Origin: Deltaproteobacteria bacterium
Lineage (GTDB): Bacteria > Myxococcota > B64-G9
Reading direction: 5' to 3'
Assembly: GCA_030591445.1 (NCBI GenBank)
Contig: JAUVBB010000013.1
Span: 1 to 32,946 of the forward strand
DNA length: 32,946 nucleotides
In this document: piece by piece, positions 6,475-15,279 of the stretch
Layout of the letters: each line of letters begins with the position of its first letter
Position numbering within the stretch: the stretch's first letter is position 1
Program-made: the position numbers and the translations under genes
The notes under the pieces: generated by a model
Databases searched by the model: none
What the model was told of the DNA's origin: nothing
Seen by the model: only the letters and a program-made list of their open reading frames with translations

Positions 6475-7635
6475 ATGGATTCTCTTTACCAATTTCTCCA
6501 GTTCACCGCCATCCTTAATTTGAGTTGGGGAAACCTGCTCATGGATGCCGTGGCCATCATCTTCATTTATTTGGCCATCAAGAAACACTATGAACCTTTG
6601 CTGCTGATACCCATCGGCATCGGCATCCTGATGGGCAATGTCGCCCCCATCACCATCGGCGACAAGCAGATCTTCTTCATGCTGGTCAACCAGGAAATCG
6701 CCGAAGGCTCTGGGCAATACAGCGTGATGTATTACTTGTACTTTGGCGTCCGCACCGGCATCTATCCGGCCCTGATCTTCCTGGGGGTGGGGGCCATGAC
6801 CGACTTCTCTTATCTGATTGCCAAACCCAAGTTGGTGCTGTTGGGCGCGGCCGCTCAGGTGGGCGTGTTCTTGACCTATATCGGGGCCCTGGCCCTGGGC
6901 TTCGAAGCCAAGGAAGCCGGTGCCATCGGCATTATTGGTGGGGCGGACGGGCCGACGGCCATTTTCTTATCCTCCATCCTGGCACCCGAGCTACTGGCGC
7001 CCATTGCCATCGCCGCTTATTCCTATATGGCCCTGGTGCCAGTGATCCAACCACCGATCATGAAATTGCTGACCACCGAGAAAGAGCGACGAATCCGGAT
7101 GAAGGCGCCGCCCCCGGTTTCCAAGATGGAAAAGATTCTCTTCCCCATTGGCGGTTTTCTCATTTGCACCCTGGTGGCACCCGGTTCAGCAATCTTGACC
7201 GGCTGTTTCTTCGGCGGCACTTTGCTCAAGGAGTGCGGGGTCACCGAACGACTGGCCCAGACTGCGCGCACCTCCTTCGTCGATATCGTCACCATCCTGG
7301 TGGGCTTGAGCGTCGGTTGCTCGGCCTCGGCCGAGACCTTCCTCGCGCCCAAATCCTTGTTGATCTTCGGCCTGGGTGCCTTGTCCTTTGCTGTAGCCAC
7401 GGCTGCCGGCGTCTTGTTTGCCAAGATCATGAACCTGTGCTCGCGCGATAAGATCAACCCGCTGATCGGTGCCGCCGGTGTCTCGGCGGTACCCGATTCG
7501 GCCCGGGTGGTACAAATGGTGGGCCAAGAAGCCGACCACCAAAATCACTTACTCATGCACGCCATGGGCCCCAACGTGGCCGGGGTCATTGGTTCGGCCA
7601 TGGCCGCCGGCATTCTCTGGTCTATCCTGGGTTAA
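6475..7635 (+). CDS. gcdB: Na+-translocating decarboxylase beta subunit (GcdB/OadB family)
   Basis: A 386-residue integral membrane protein with about nine hydrophobic segments. The family motifs are clear: GVGAMTDFSYLIAKP (104-118), the GGADGPTAIF reentrant motif (155-164) and SYMALVPVIQPPIMKLLTT. The beta subunit decarboxylates the carboxybiotin carrier and couples this to Na+ export. The family serves oxaloacetate, methylmalonyl-CoA or glutaconyl-CoA decarboxylases; beside bamA, glutaconyl-CoA decarboxylase of the benzoate pathway is the most likely complex, so the symbol is tentative. The carboxyltransferase alpha subunit and the biotin carrier are not in the window. Probably co-transcribed with the OadG-like gene. 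Confidence 0.9.
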   Translation: MDSLYQFLQFTAILNLSWGNLLMDAVAIIFIYLAIKKHYEPLLLIPIGIGILMGNVAPITIGDKQIFFMLVNQEIAEGSGQYSVMYYLYFGVRTGIYPALIFLGVGAMTDFSYLIAKPKLVLLGAAAQVGVFLTYIGALALGFEAKEAGAIGIIGGADGPTAIFLSSILAPELLAPIAIAAYSYMALVPVIQPPIMKLLTTEKERRIRMKAPPPVSKMEKILFPIGGFLICTLVAPGSAILTGCFFGGTLLKECGVTERLAQTARTSFVDIVTILVGLSVGCSASAETFLAPKSLLIFGLGALSFAVATAAGVLFAKIMNLCSRDKINPLIGAAGVSAVPDSARVVQMVGQEADHQNHLLMHAMGPNVAGVIGSAMAAGILWSILG

Positions 7636-7645
7636 TCTTTGCCTG

Positions 7646-7672
7646 CCCCGACCAAGATGTTTATAGTCGGGG
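7646..7672 (+). promoter_or_regulatory. Hairpin abutting the mutM start codon
   Basis: CCCCGAC (7646-7652) pairs perfectly with GTCGGGG (7666-7672), with a 13-nt AT-rich loop. The 3' arm ends one nt before the mutM ATG. No U-tract follows, so it is not a classical terminator. It fills most of the 38-nt gap between gcdB and mutM and leaves no ordinary ribosome-binding site. Confidence 0.55.
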
Positions 7673-7673
7673 T

Positions 7674-8480
7674 ATGCCTGAACTACCCGAAGTGGAATGT
7701 ACCCGCCGGCGAATTCAAAGGCAGGTAGAAGGCCGCACCATCGCGCGATTCACGGCGAGTTGGGCACGCCAGGTCCAGCCCAGTATCCGCACCGCGCGCC
7801 GTTGGCTTACTGACCGCCTCATCTTGCGCTTGACTCGCCGAGGCAAGTATCTGGTGATTCACCTGGACAACCAGACCTATTTGCTGGTGCACCTGGGCAT
7901 GTCCGGGCGCCTGGAAACCAGCCGGGATCCGGCTTACCAGCCTGCGCATCTGCGCGCTCAATGGCTATTATCCGACCAGAATCGCTTGCTCTTTTGCGAT
8001 GCCCGCAAGTTCGGGCGCATTGTTTGTTGTCAGCAACTCGATTCGGTCCTGGGCAAGATGGGACCGGAGCCTTTGGAAGATGGTTTTACCACTCCCGCCT
8101 GGTACCCCAGCCTGCAAAAGAGTCGCCGCCCCATCAAGGCCTTCTTGCTAGACCAGACGACGGTGGCCGGCCTGGGCAATATCTACGCCGATGAATCGCT
8201 CTTTCGGGCCCACTTGCATCCCTTGCGACCAGCGCAAGACCTCAGCCGCCCAGAGACCACCCGGCTCATTCGCGCCATCCGCCGCGTGCTCAAAACTGCC
8301 ATCGAATTAAACGGAAGCTCCATCGACTGGGCTTATCCCGATGGAAAAATGCAGACCCGCTTGCAGGTCTACCAGCGCACGAATATGCCCTGCCTACGCT
8401 GTGCCACTCCCATCGAGCGCATCAGCCTGCAGAACCGTTCCACCCATTTCTGCCCCCAGTGCCAAATGCAAACACCCTGA
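7674..8480 (+). CDS. mutM: Formamidopyrimidine-DNA glycosylase
   Basis: A 268-residue Fpg/MutM bifunctional glycosylase/AP-lyase, which excises 8-oxoguanine and ring-opened purines. The catalytic N-terminus PELPEVE (Pro2, Glu3) is intact after Met removal. Further support: Lys58 (RRGKYL), the LVHLGMSGRL strand, the helix-two-turn-helix GLGNIYADE near 167-175, and a C-terminal zinc finger CxxC...CxxC (PCLRCA and FCPQCQ) with the Arg in NRSTHF. Length is normal. The start is fixed by the PELPEVE motif. The gene follows gcdB in the same direction and precedes the kinase gene by 11 nt. Confidence 0.96.
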   Translation: MPELPEVECTRRRIQRQVEGRTIARFTASWARQVQPSIRTARRWLTDRLILRLTRRGKYLVIHLDNQTYLLVHLGMSGRLETSRDPAYQPAHLRAQWLLSDQNRLLFCDARKFGRIVCCQQLDSVLGKMGPEPLEDGFTTPAWYPSLQKSRRPIKAFLLDQTTVAGLGNIYADESLFRAHLHPLRPAQDLSRPETTRLIRAIRRVLKTAIELNGSSIDWAYPDGKMQTRLQVYQRTNMPCLRCATPIERISLQNRSTHFCPQCQMQTP

Positions 8481-8491
8481 ACAGGACGCGG

Positions 8492-11227
8492 ATGTCTGAG
8501 GAAATCAAAACCTATCGCGTCACCCCACCGGGAGATGAGTTTAACACCGATGGCGACACCGACCCCTTGACCGGCGATAGCCAGGATGGCGACGGGACCC
8601 AGCAGCATTTGGAAAATGGCAGCTATGTCGGCCGCTACCTCATTCTCAAGCAATTGGGCCGCGGCGGCATGGGCGTGGTGTATAAGGCCTACGATCCCAA
8701 GCTCGACCGGCGCATCGCCTTGAAACTTCTGAGCGTGCGGCGCCGGGATCCGGTCGCGGCCAATCGGGCGCGGGAGCGGCTGCTGCGCGAGGCCCAGGCC
8801 CTGGCCCAGCTGTCCCATCCCAACGTGGTTTCAGCTTACGACGTGGGAACCATCGACGAGGACGTCTTTGTAACCATGGAGTTGGTGGAAGGCCAAACCC
8901 TGCCCGTGTGGCGACAAAAAAACCACCCTTCGGTTCGGCAGATTCTCGCGGTCATGATCGCGGCCGGTCAAGGCATCGCCGCGGCCCACCAGGCCGGATT
9001 GATCCACCGGGATATCAAATCCGACAATATCATCGTGGGTGAAGACGGCCGGGTACGGGTGCTGGATTTCGGCCTGGCCCGTGCCGCTACCGGGGAAGAC
9101 GCCTCCCAAAGCCAATCGGCAAGCCTATCGGACGGCCAGCGATCCGGTTCGGCTGAAAAAAAGCCCTCCGCCGACGAGACCCTGACCGGTGAAAGTCGTC
9201 TGCGTTCCCATCTGACCCTCGACGGCGCCGTGCTGGGCACCCCCGGATACATGGCCCCGGAACAATACCTGAGCCTCGATCTTGACGAGTTCTCCGACCA
9301 GTATAGTTATTGTGTCACTTTATACGAAATGCTCTACGGCCGGCTTCCGGTAAGGGCTAAGAAATTCAAGCAGTTCAAAAGCAGGGTCACCAGCGGGAAA
9401 ATCGATCCGGCGCCGGCCGACAGCCACGTGCCCATGCGACTGAGAAAAATCCTGCTGCGCGGTCTTTCGGTTACCAAGGAAGCGCGCTTTTCCTCTATGG
9501 ATTCCTTGCTGGCGGAGGTGGCCCACGATCCCTCCCTGCGCTGGCGTCGCATCGCCTTGGCGGTCACTATGATCTCAATGCTGGGCCTGGGTTTTGGCTC
9601 GGCGGCCTTCATCCAAGCCCGCAAACAACGTCTTTGCGTAGGCGCCGAGACCCGACTGCAGGGAGTCTGGGATCAGAAAATCCAGCGCAGTATTCATAAG
9701 AGCTTCGCGGCCGCGGGGCCATCCTACGCCCAAGACGCTTTCGCCCGAGTGGAGTCTCTGCTTAGCAAATATGCCCAGGATTGGGTGGCCATGCGCACCG
9801 AAGCCTGCGAAGCAACCCACTTGCGCGGAGAACAATCGGAGCCGCTACTGGACAAACGGATGCTATGCCTCGACCGCCGGCTGGGGGAGTTGCAGGCCCT
9901 GACCGAGCTCTTCGCCACCCGGGCCGACCGCGAGGTGGTAGAAAATGCAGTCGCGGCGGCCTACGGACTCAAGCCTTTGTCTGGCTGCGCCGATCTCGAG
10001 GCCCTGAGCCAAGCGGTAGCGCCCCCCGATGATCCAGCCTTGCGTCGAGATGTCGAACGCATCCACAAACGTCTCGACGAAGTGACCGCCTTAGAGACGG
10101 CGGGCAAGTACCAGGAGGGACTGGTTCTGGCTCGCGCGGCGGCCGCCGATGCGCAAGCAATCCATTACCTGCCCCTGCGAGCCCGCACGCTACAATCGCT
10201 TGGCCTGATGGAATCACTGACCGGAGATGGCGAGAATGCAGAAATCCATTTGCGCCAAGCCATGCAGGTGGCGGCCGAGGCGCGCCATGGCGATTTGCTG
10301 GCCGCCACCGCCCATAACTTGGTCTATGTGCTCGGCTACCAGCGGGCGCGCTACCAAGAAGCCATCGGCATCGGCCAGTTGGTCGAGGCCCTGGTCACGC
10401 AAAGGGGCATGGCGCCGCGCTATCGTGCTGCCATTCAGGCCAAGATCGGCATTGTCTTGTGGGCCCAGGGAAAAAACCAAGAGGCCGAAGTCTATTTCAG
10501 GCGAAGCCTGAAACTGCGAGAAAAAATCCATCCCCAGGGCCATCCCAATCTGGCCACCGCCTACAACAACCTGGGCAACGTGCTGGCCGAACAGAAAAAG
10601 TACCAGCAGGCCTTGCAACAATACCAAAAAGCGTTGAATCTTTCTGAGCGATTGCTCGGTCGTGATCATCCCGAAGTCGGCCGGGCTCTGATCAATCTGG
10701 GCTCGGTATGGGCCAATCTTGGTCAAGGAGAACGGGCCCGCCCCCTGTACGAACGAGCCTTGCGCCTGTTGGAGCATGCGCTTGGCTCCCGCCATCCGCT
10801 GGTCGCCGCCGCCGCCAACAATCTGGGCGATATGCTCAACAAGGAAAAAAAATTCGACTTGGCTTTGTTTTACTGTCGACGCGCCTATGAGATTGGTGAG
10901 GCGACCCTGGTAGCCGACCACCCGATTCACCGCTATCACCGGCTCTGTGTGGGCCGGGCCCTGACCGGGCAAGGCCGGTACGCACAGGCCCTCCCCCTGC
11001 TTGAAAGCTCTCTGCAACAGGCATTGGCGGCCCACGACCGCTCGGCGGACCTGGCCTTGATTCGCTTTCTGCTGGCCCAATCTCTGTGGGAGACCAAGAC
11101 GGACCGGCCCCGCGCCATGGCCCTCGCTACCCAGGCGGGTACTGACTTCGAAGGCGGCGACGAGCAAGACCGGAAATATGCCATCGAGGCTACGGCATGG
11201 TTAAAACAACGAAGAGCGGCCAAGTGA
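8492..11227 (+). CDS. Membrane Ser/Thr protein kinase with C-terminal TPR domain
   Basis: A 911-residue Hanks-type kinase. Visible motifs: glycine loop LGRGGMG (55-61), Lys78, catalytic HRDIKSDN (172-179), DFG (192-194) and GTPGYMAPEQ (249-258). A single membrane span lies at about 353-375, so the kinase is cytoplasmic and the C-terminal half probably outside the cytoplasm. From about residue 530 on there are repeated tetratricopeptide-like helices with the LATAYNNLGNVL and AAANNLGDML patterns of TPR_12-type repeats. The segment between DFG and APE is about 60 residues, with a Ser/Thr/Gly-rich insertion (about 200-240) that could be an autophosphorylation region. The ATG at 8492 is favoured over an in-frame ATG at 8459 inside mutM. 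Kinases of this design are common in Myxococcota; target unknown. Confidence 0.93.
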   Translation: MSEEIKTYRVTPPGDEFNTDGDTDPLTGDSQDGDGTQQHLENGSYVGRYLILKQLGRGGMGVVYKAYDPKLDRRIALKLLSVRRRDPVAANRARERLLREAQALAQLSHPNVVSAYDVGTIDEDVFVTMELVEGQTLPVWRQKNHPSVRQILAVMIAAGQGIAAAHQAGLIHRDIKSDNIIVGEDGRVRVLDFGLARAATGEDASQSQSASLSDGQRSGSAEKKPSADETLTGESRLRSHLTLDGAVLGTPGYMAPEQYLSLDLDEFSDQYSYCVTLYEMLYGRLPVRAKKFKQFKSRVTSGKIDPAPADSHVPMRLRKILLRGLSVTKEARFSSMDSLLAEVAHDPSLRWRRIALAVTMISMLGLGFGSAAFIQARKQRLCVGAETRLQGVWDQKIQRSIHKSFAAAGPSYAQDAFARVESLLSKYAQDWVAMRTEACEATHLRGEQSEPLLDKRMLCLDRRLGELQALTELFATRADREVVENAVAAAYGLKPLSGCADLEALSQAVAPPDDPALRRDVERIHKRLDEVTALETAGKYQEGLVLARAAAADAQAIHYLPLRARTLQSLGLMESLTGDGENAEIHLRQAMQVAAEARHGDLLAATAHNLVYVLGYQRARYQEAIGIGQLVEALVTQRGMAPRYRAAIQAKIGIVLWAQGKNQEAEVYFRRSLKLREKIHPQGHPNLATAYNNLGNVLAEQKKYQQALQQYQKALNLSERLLGRDHPEVGRALINLGSVWANLGQGERARPLYERALRLLEHALGSRHPLVAAAANNLGDMLNKEKKFDLALFYCRRAYEIGEATLVADHPIHRYHRLCVGRALTGQGRYAQALPLLESSLQQALAAHDRSADLALIRFLLAQSLWETKTDRPRAMALATQAGTDFEGGDEQDRKYAIEATAWLKQRRAAK

Positions 11228-11303
11228 GTGCTTGACTGTACTGCAGCAATTCGATAGGGAAAAAGGAGTGCCTATCGACAAACCGCCCGAGGAGGAGACA
11301 CCG

Positions 11304-12134
11304 ATGTCATTGGTTCGCTTGGTCAGTACATTTGAAATGCTCAACGAACGCAAGCGCCGGGACAAGGGCGGATTGACCAAGGATGAAAAGAAGCAATGGC
11401 GCATGATGCGGAGGGAGATCGAGGAGTTGCTGTTCAAGCGCACCATCGAACTCAAGAACGATACCCGGGAGTCGCTGCGGGTGCCGCTGGCCTTGAAAGT
11501 CCAATTTCAAGCCGGCGGAGAGGCCGTGCCCGCCCAGGTCAAAAACCTGAGTGAAGGGGGCTGCTTTGTAACACCCGCCGCGCCCGCGCTGTCTGTGGGC
11601 GAGCACCTGAATCTGGAAATGATCCCGCTCAAATCGGGTTATCTGCTCAGCATACCCATGGTGGTAGTGTGGATCAGAACCACGGGCAATAGCGAAGAAC
11701 AGGGCATGGGTTTGTGTTTCGAGCCCCTGCGCGCCGAGCACCAGCGAATGATCTTCCAGATTCTAGACAACACCATCCGCAGTGTCCTGCTCGACAACCG
11801 CCGTTTTGCTCGCGTCGACACTGAGATGAAAGTCTTGATCAAGCACCCCCAAGGCACCGTGACCGCCAAGACTTTAGATCTCAGCCTAGGCGGTATGTTC
11901 GTCGTAAGCGATCTAGCCGTGCAGGCCGGCGACAAGATCGCCTTCGAGTTACAAGCCCATCCCGACAAAACCCCCATCCAAGGCACTGCCGAAATCGTGC
12001 ACTTGGCACAGAAACAAGCCCTAGGCGACAAAAAGGGTTTCGGCGTCTGTTTCGACGCCCTCGACCACAAGAACAAACAAATGCTGCGCATCTTCCTGAA
12101 CCAAAAAATGTACGGCGGCGATAGCAAAGATTGA
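11304..12134 (+). CDS. Tandem PilZ-domain protein (c-di-GMP binding)
   Basis: A 276-residue cytoplasmic protein with a helical N-terminus (1-52) and two PilZ domains. Both carry complete c-di-GMP motifs: RxxxR at 55-59 with NLSEGG at 81-86, and RxxxR at 166-170 with DLSLGG at 192-197. The gene probably reads c-di-GMP levels and acts on motility, adhesion or gene expression; the partner is unknown. The start at 11304 follows an AGGAGGAG ribosome-binding sequence about 8 nt upstream; a longer frame from 11232 would hide this site. It lies 76 nt after the kinase gene on the same strand, so the two may be co-transcribed. Confidence 0.9.
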   Translation: MSLVRLVSTFEMLNERKRRDKGGLTKDEKKQWRMMRREIEELLFKRTIELKNDTRESLRVPLALKVQFQAGGEAVPAQVKNLSEGGCFVTPAAPALSVGEHLNLEMIPLKSGYLLSIPMVVVWIRTTGNSEEQGMGLCFEPLRAEHQRMIFQILDNTIRSVLLDNRRFARVDTEMKVLIKHPQGTVTAKTLDLSLGGMFVVSDLAVQAGDKIAFELQAHPDKTPIQGTAEIVHLAQKQALGDKKGFGVCFDALDHKNKQMLRIFLNQKMYGGDSKD

Positions 12135-12146
12135 TAAGGGGTAGCC

Positions 12147-12179
12147 CTAACAACCCGGGATATTCGGGTGGGTCGTTAG
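12147..12179. terminator. Hairpin between convergent genes
   Basis: CTAACAACCC (12147-12156) pairs with GGGTCGTTAG (12170-12179) with one mismatch, and CCCG/CGGG continues inside. It lies between the PilZ stop and the converging membrane-fusion-protein stop, which it overlaps. No U-tract on either strand, so it may be a bidirectional but weak or factor-assisted terminator. Confidence 0.5.
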
Positions 12180-13375
12180 CGGGCGGCGGGGGAAGATACC
12201 AACTTGCCGGCAGCGCGCAAGGCTAAGGCCGCGGGCGTGATTCTTTCTACCTCTACTTCCACGGCACCGGGCAGACCGTGTTGCAGGGGAATGGCAGAGT
12301 GTTTCGGCAAGGAGATCAGCTTCAGCTCGACGCGCACCTTACCGTTGCGCACTTCACTGGCTACCCGAGCGACTTGGGCTTGTAGGCTGCCATATTGAAT
12401 CCAGGAAAAACCATGCAATCTTAGCTGCGCCATTTGTCCTTTGCGTACCCGCCCCAGGGCCGCCGGCGGTGAAAACAACGCCACCACCCGTAGCTTACCG
12501 GGGGGCACCAAGGCGCCTAGCTTGGCCCCCTGCGCAAGCACCGATCCCACTGGCAAATCGGCAACCTCGGCGATTCGGCCGGCCACCGGTGCCCGGATGG
12601 TGCGCAACTCGACCTCGTGTTCCAAAAGGCGAATCGTTGCCCGCAAGGTGACCATGTCCCCCTCGATGCGGGCAATTTCGCTCTGCAGTTTGCTGATGCG
12701 AACTTCGTTTTCCCAGAGCCGAGAACGGCGTTCCCATTTGCGCCGAAATACCGAAAGCCGCATGGATTCTTCATCGGCCTTGCGACTGGCAGCCTCGGTC
12801 CGGGTTTTGAGCGCTTCGGCCTCGGACAAGGCACCGACTTCGGCTAAGCGCCTTACCCGTTCGGCTTCCCGCTTCGCTTGCCGGGCTTGGGCGCGGGCGC
12901 TGCGGCTCTTTTTCTGGGCTTCGGCCCGGGCCTCCCGGCCCGCCCGGTCGGTGGCGTTGCGGGCTTTGGTGTGGGCCGCCAGCACCTGGCGCAGCGCCTC
13001 GATTTCCGCGGCCAAGGCCGCCAAGTGCGCTTGCTTCTCTACAATCTGGAGACGCTCGGCCTCGGCGTCGAGCACCAGCAGCACCTGACCGGCGGTGACC
13101 ACCAAGTCCAAGTGCATCTGGTTGGCCACCACTTTGCCGGCCACCGGCGCCTCGATAGAATGGGCCGCTTGCTCTACTTCAATCCGCGCCGACTCGGTAC
13201 TGGCAATCACGGCGACCTCTCCGAAGAAAAACCACCCGCACCAGATCAACAATAAAACGCCGGCCAGAGCCAACAGACCCAGGGCGGCCCGGCGAAAACC
13301 GTCCCGATGCAAAAAGCGCAAAGCCCGGGCAAAAGCGTGCTCCCCTTCGGCCATTTCGCTGGGATGTTCTTCCAT
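12176..13375 (-). CDS. HlyD-type membrane fusion protein
   Basis: A 399-residue periplasmic adaptor. One N-terminal membrane anchor (about 30-52), a first half-lipoyl segment (IEAPVAGKVV), a long Ala/Arg/Glu-rich coiled coil (about 105-245), the second half-lipoyl segment (IRAPVAGRIAEV) and a C-terminal beta-barrel region. Proteins of this type connect an inner-membrane exporter to an outer-membrane channel. No ABC, RND or TolC-like partner is adjacent. It starts 20 nt downstream of the CoA-transferase/GNAT gene on the same strand, with GGAAAGAG before the ATG, so it may belong to that operon despite the different function. Confidence 0.85.
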   Translation of the reverse strand: MEEHPSEMAEGEHAFARALRFLHRDGFRRAALGLLALAGVLLLIWCGWFFFGEVAVIASTESARIEVEQAAHSIEAPVAGKVVANQMHLDLVVTAGQVLLVLDAEAERLQIVEKQAHLAALAAEIEALRQVLAAHTKARNATDRAGREARAEAQKKSRSARAQARQAKREAERVRRLAEVGALSEAEALKTRTEAASRKADEESMRLSVFRRKWERRSRLWENEVRISKLQSEIARIEGDMVTLRATIRLLEHEVELRTIRAPVAGRIAEVADLPVGSVLAQGAKLGALVPPGKLRVVALFSPPAALGRVRKGQMAQLRLHGFSWIQYGSLQAQVARVASEVRNGKVRVELKLISLPKHSAIPLQHGLPGAVEVEVERITPAALALRAAGKLVSSPAAR

Positions 13376-13395
13376 GTTCTCTTTCCGCGCCTGTT

Positions 13396-15279
13396 TTAAT
13401 CAAAGTCCAGTTCGAAACAAAAGACGCCCTCTTCCATGTGACTGTTGACCATGCATTGGCTCTTGTCATTAAACACGAACTGCATGGCTTTGTTCTGGCG
13501 GAGAACTTCGGCAGTGAAACCGGCGATACCGTTGCGTCGCGCAATTTGCACCAGATAGCGTAACAAGAAACTACCGATGCCCCGATTGTGCCACTGATCA
13601 CGGACGGTAAAGGCCACTTCGGCCCGATTGGTCTTGGGGTTCAGGAAATAGCCGCCCACGGCAATGATGTCTTCTCCGTGGGCTTCGGGCAAAGTGCCGA
13701 CAATGGCCACCTGGTTGCGATGATCGATGTACACAAAGTCTTGCAGCTCTTCCTTGGGAATGCGTTTCAGATGGGACATCCAGCGATAGTAAATGGTCTG
13801 CTGACTCAGGGCATAGAACAAATCCTTGATGCGCGGCGCGTCGGTCGGATGAATCGGCCGGAAGTTTACCTGGGTGCCATCGTCGAGCAGCATCGAGGTG
13901 CTTAAATCCTGCGGCCCTATCTGGATACTGCCCTTCAAGTCGGCCATTTCCGGCCGGACATATTTGGCCTCAATGGCCTCGCGCATCAACTCAATCCGGT
14001 AGTCGGGATGGGCAATGCTGATCAGCGCCAGCGCCCGCTCTTGTACGCACTTGCCGTGTAAATAGGCCACGCCGTATTCGGTCACCACGTAGTGGACGTC
14101 TCCGCGGGTAATCACCACCCCGGCCCCCGGACTGAGGCGGGTGACGATCCGGGAGATTTTGCCGTCGGTGGTCACCGAGGCCATGGCCGTGATGGCTTTG
14201 CCGCCGGGAGATCGGGTGGCGCCCCGGTTGAAGTCGCTGCGACCGCCGATACCGGAAAAAAACTTGGTGCCAATGGAGTCGGCGCAAACCTGGCCGGTCA
14301 AATCAACTTCGAGCGCGGTGTTGATCGAGACCATCTGGTGGCACTTGCCGATAATAAACGGATCATTGACGTATTCGGTCGGCTGAAAAGAAAAGATGGG
14401 ATTGTGGTCTACGTAGTCGTAAAGCGCTTGGGTGCCCATGCAAAAGCTGGCTACGATCTTGCCCCGGTCCAGAGATTTGTAAGAGCCGTCGACCGCGCCT
14501 GATTCTACCAGATCGATGATGCTGTCGGTAAACATCTCGGTGTGAATACCCAGGTGCTTTTTGTTGGCCAAGAACTCCACCACCGCCTGCGGGATGTCGC
14601 CCATGCCCACTTCGATGGTGGAGCCATCCTCTACCAAGGCCGCCAGGTGTTCGCCCACTCGCCGGGCCACCGCGGTGACACCTCCCGGCCGCACCTCCAA
14701 CAAGGGAACATCCACCGGCACCAATAAGTCGATGTCATGTACATCCAAAGAGCTATCGCCCTTGGTTCGCGGCATCTGCGGGTTGACTTCGGCAATGACT
14801 AGGGCCGCGTTTTTGACCGCGCTTTTAATGATATCGACCGATATGCCCAGGCTGCAGGTACCAAAACGATCGGGCGGAGTGACTTGTACCAAGGCCACGT
14901 CGAGGGGGATCTGGCCGGAGTGAAACAATTGCGGGATATCGAACAAGCGCACCGGGGTGTAGTCACCCAGACCTTCCTGGATAATTTCGCGCACATTCTC
15001 GGCAATGAAAAAACTGTTAATGCGAAAATTCTGGGTCAATTCGCGCTCGGCGTAGGGTGCCTTGCCCATGGTCAGCAAGTGTACGATCTCGGTGTCAACC
15101 AAATGACCAGAACACGCGGTCAAGGCGTCAACCAGTTGCTGGGGCTGGGCACAGCCAGTTCCCACGAAGACGCGTTGACCGGGCCGAATGTGGGCGACCG
15201 CGTCGGCGGCATTGCTGACCATATCTTGGTATCGATCCTGCCAGTCCGGATCGTAGCTTGGGGCTTGGGGTTCTTTCAT
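13396..15279 (-). CDS. Acetyl-CoA hydrolase/CoA-transferase fused to a GNAT domain
   Basis: A 627-residue two-domain protein. Residues about 20-445 form an acetyl-CoA hydrolase/4-hydroxybutyrate CoA-transferase-like enzyme; the segment GIHTEMFTD carries the probable catalytic Glu248 that forms the glutamyl-CoA intermediate, and GIGGRSDFNRGA and EYGVAYLHGK blocks follow. Residues about 465-627 are a GNAT acetyltransferase with the acetyl-CoA-binding HNRGIGSFLL loop. Fused hydrolase/GNAT proteins are known in proteobacteria and can form or exchange short-chain acyl-CoA thioesters; the GNAT half may acetylate a protein partner. The ATG overlaps the upstream synthetase stop codon by four nt (ATGA), indicating an operon. 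The acyl substrate is not known. Confidence 0.9.
   Translation of the reverse strand: MKEPQAPSYDPDWQDRYQDMVSNAADAVAHIRPGQRVFVGTGCAQPQQLVDALTACSGHLVDTEIVHLLTMGKAPYAERELTQNFRINSFFIAENVREIIQEGLGDYTPVRLFDIPQLFHSGQIPLDVALVQVTPPDRFGTCSLGISVDIIKSAVKNAALVIAEVNPQMPRTKGDSSLDVHDIDLLVPVDVPLLEVRPGGVTAVARRVGEHLAALVEDGSTIEVGMGDIPQAVVEFLANKKHLGIHTEMFTDSIIDLVESGAVDGSYKSLDRGKIVASFCMGTQALYDYVDHNPIFSFQPTEYVNDPFIIGKCHQMVSINTALEVDLTGQVCADSIGTKFFSGIGGRSDFNRGATRSPGGKAITAMASVTTDGKISRIVTRLSPGAGVVITRGDVHYVVTEYGVAYLHGKCVQERALALISIAHPDYRIELMREAIEAKYVRPEMADLKGSIQIGPQDLSTSMLLDDGTQVNFRPIHPTDAPRIKDLFYALSQQTIYYRWMSHLKRIPKEELQDFVYIDHRNQVAIVGTLPEAHGEDIIAVGGYFLNPKTNRAEVAFTVRDQWHNRGIGSFLLRYLVQIARRNGIAGFTAEVLRQNKAMQFVFNDKSQCMVNSHMEEGVFCFELDFD

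Noticed and set aside
10214-11167. Long open frame on the minus strand inside the kinase/TPR gene
   Set aside because: It is the complementary frame of a GC-rich coding region; the plus strand has clear kinase and TPR motifs and the antisense product shows no recognisable domain.
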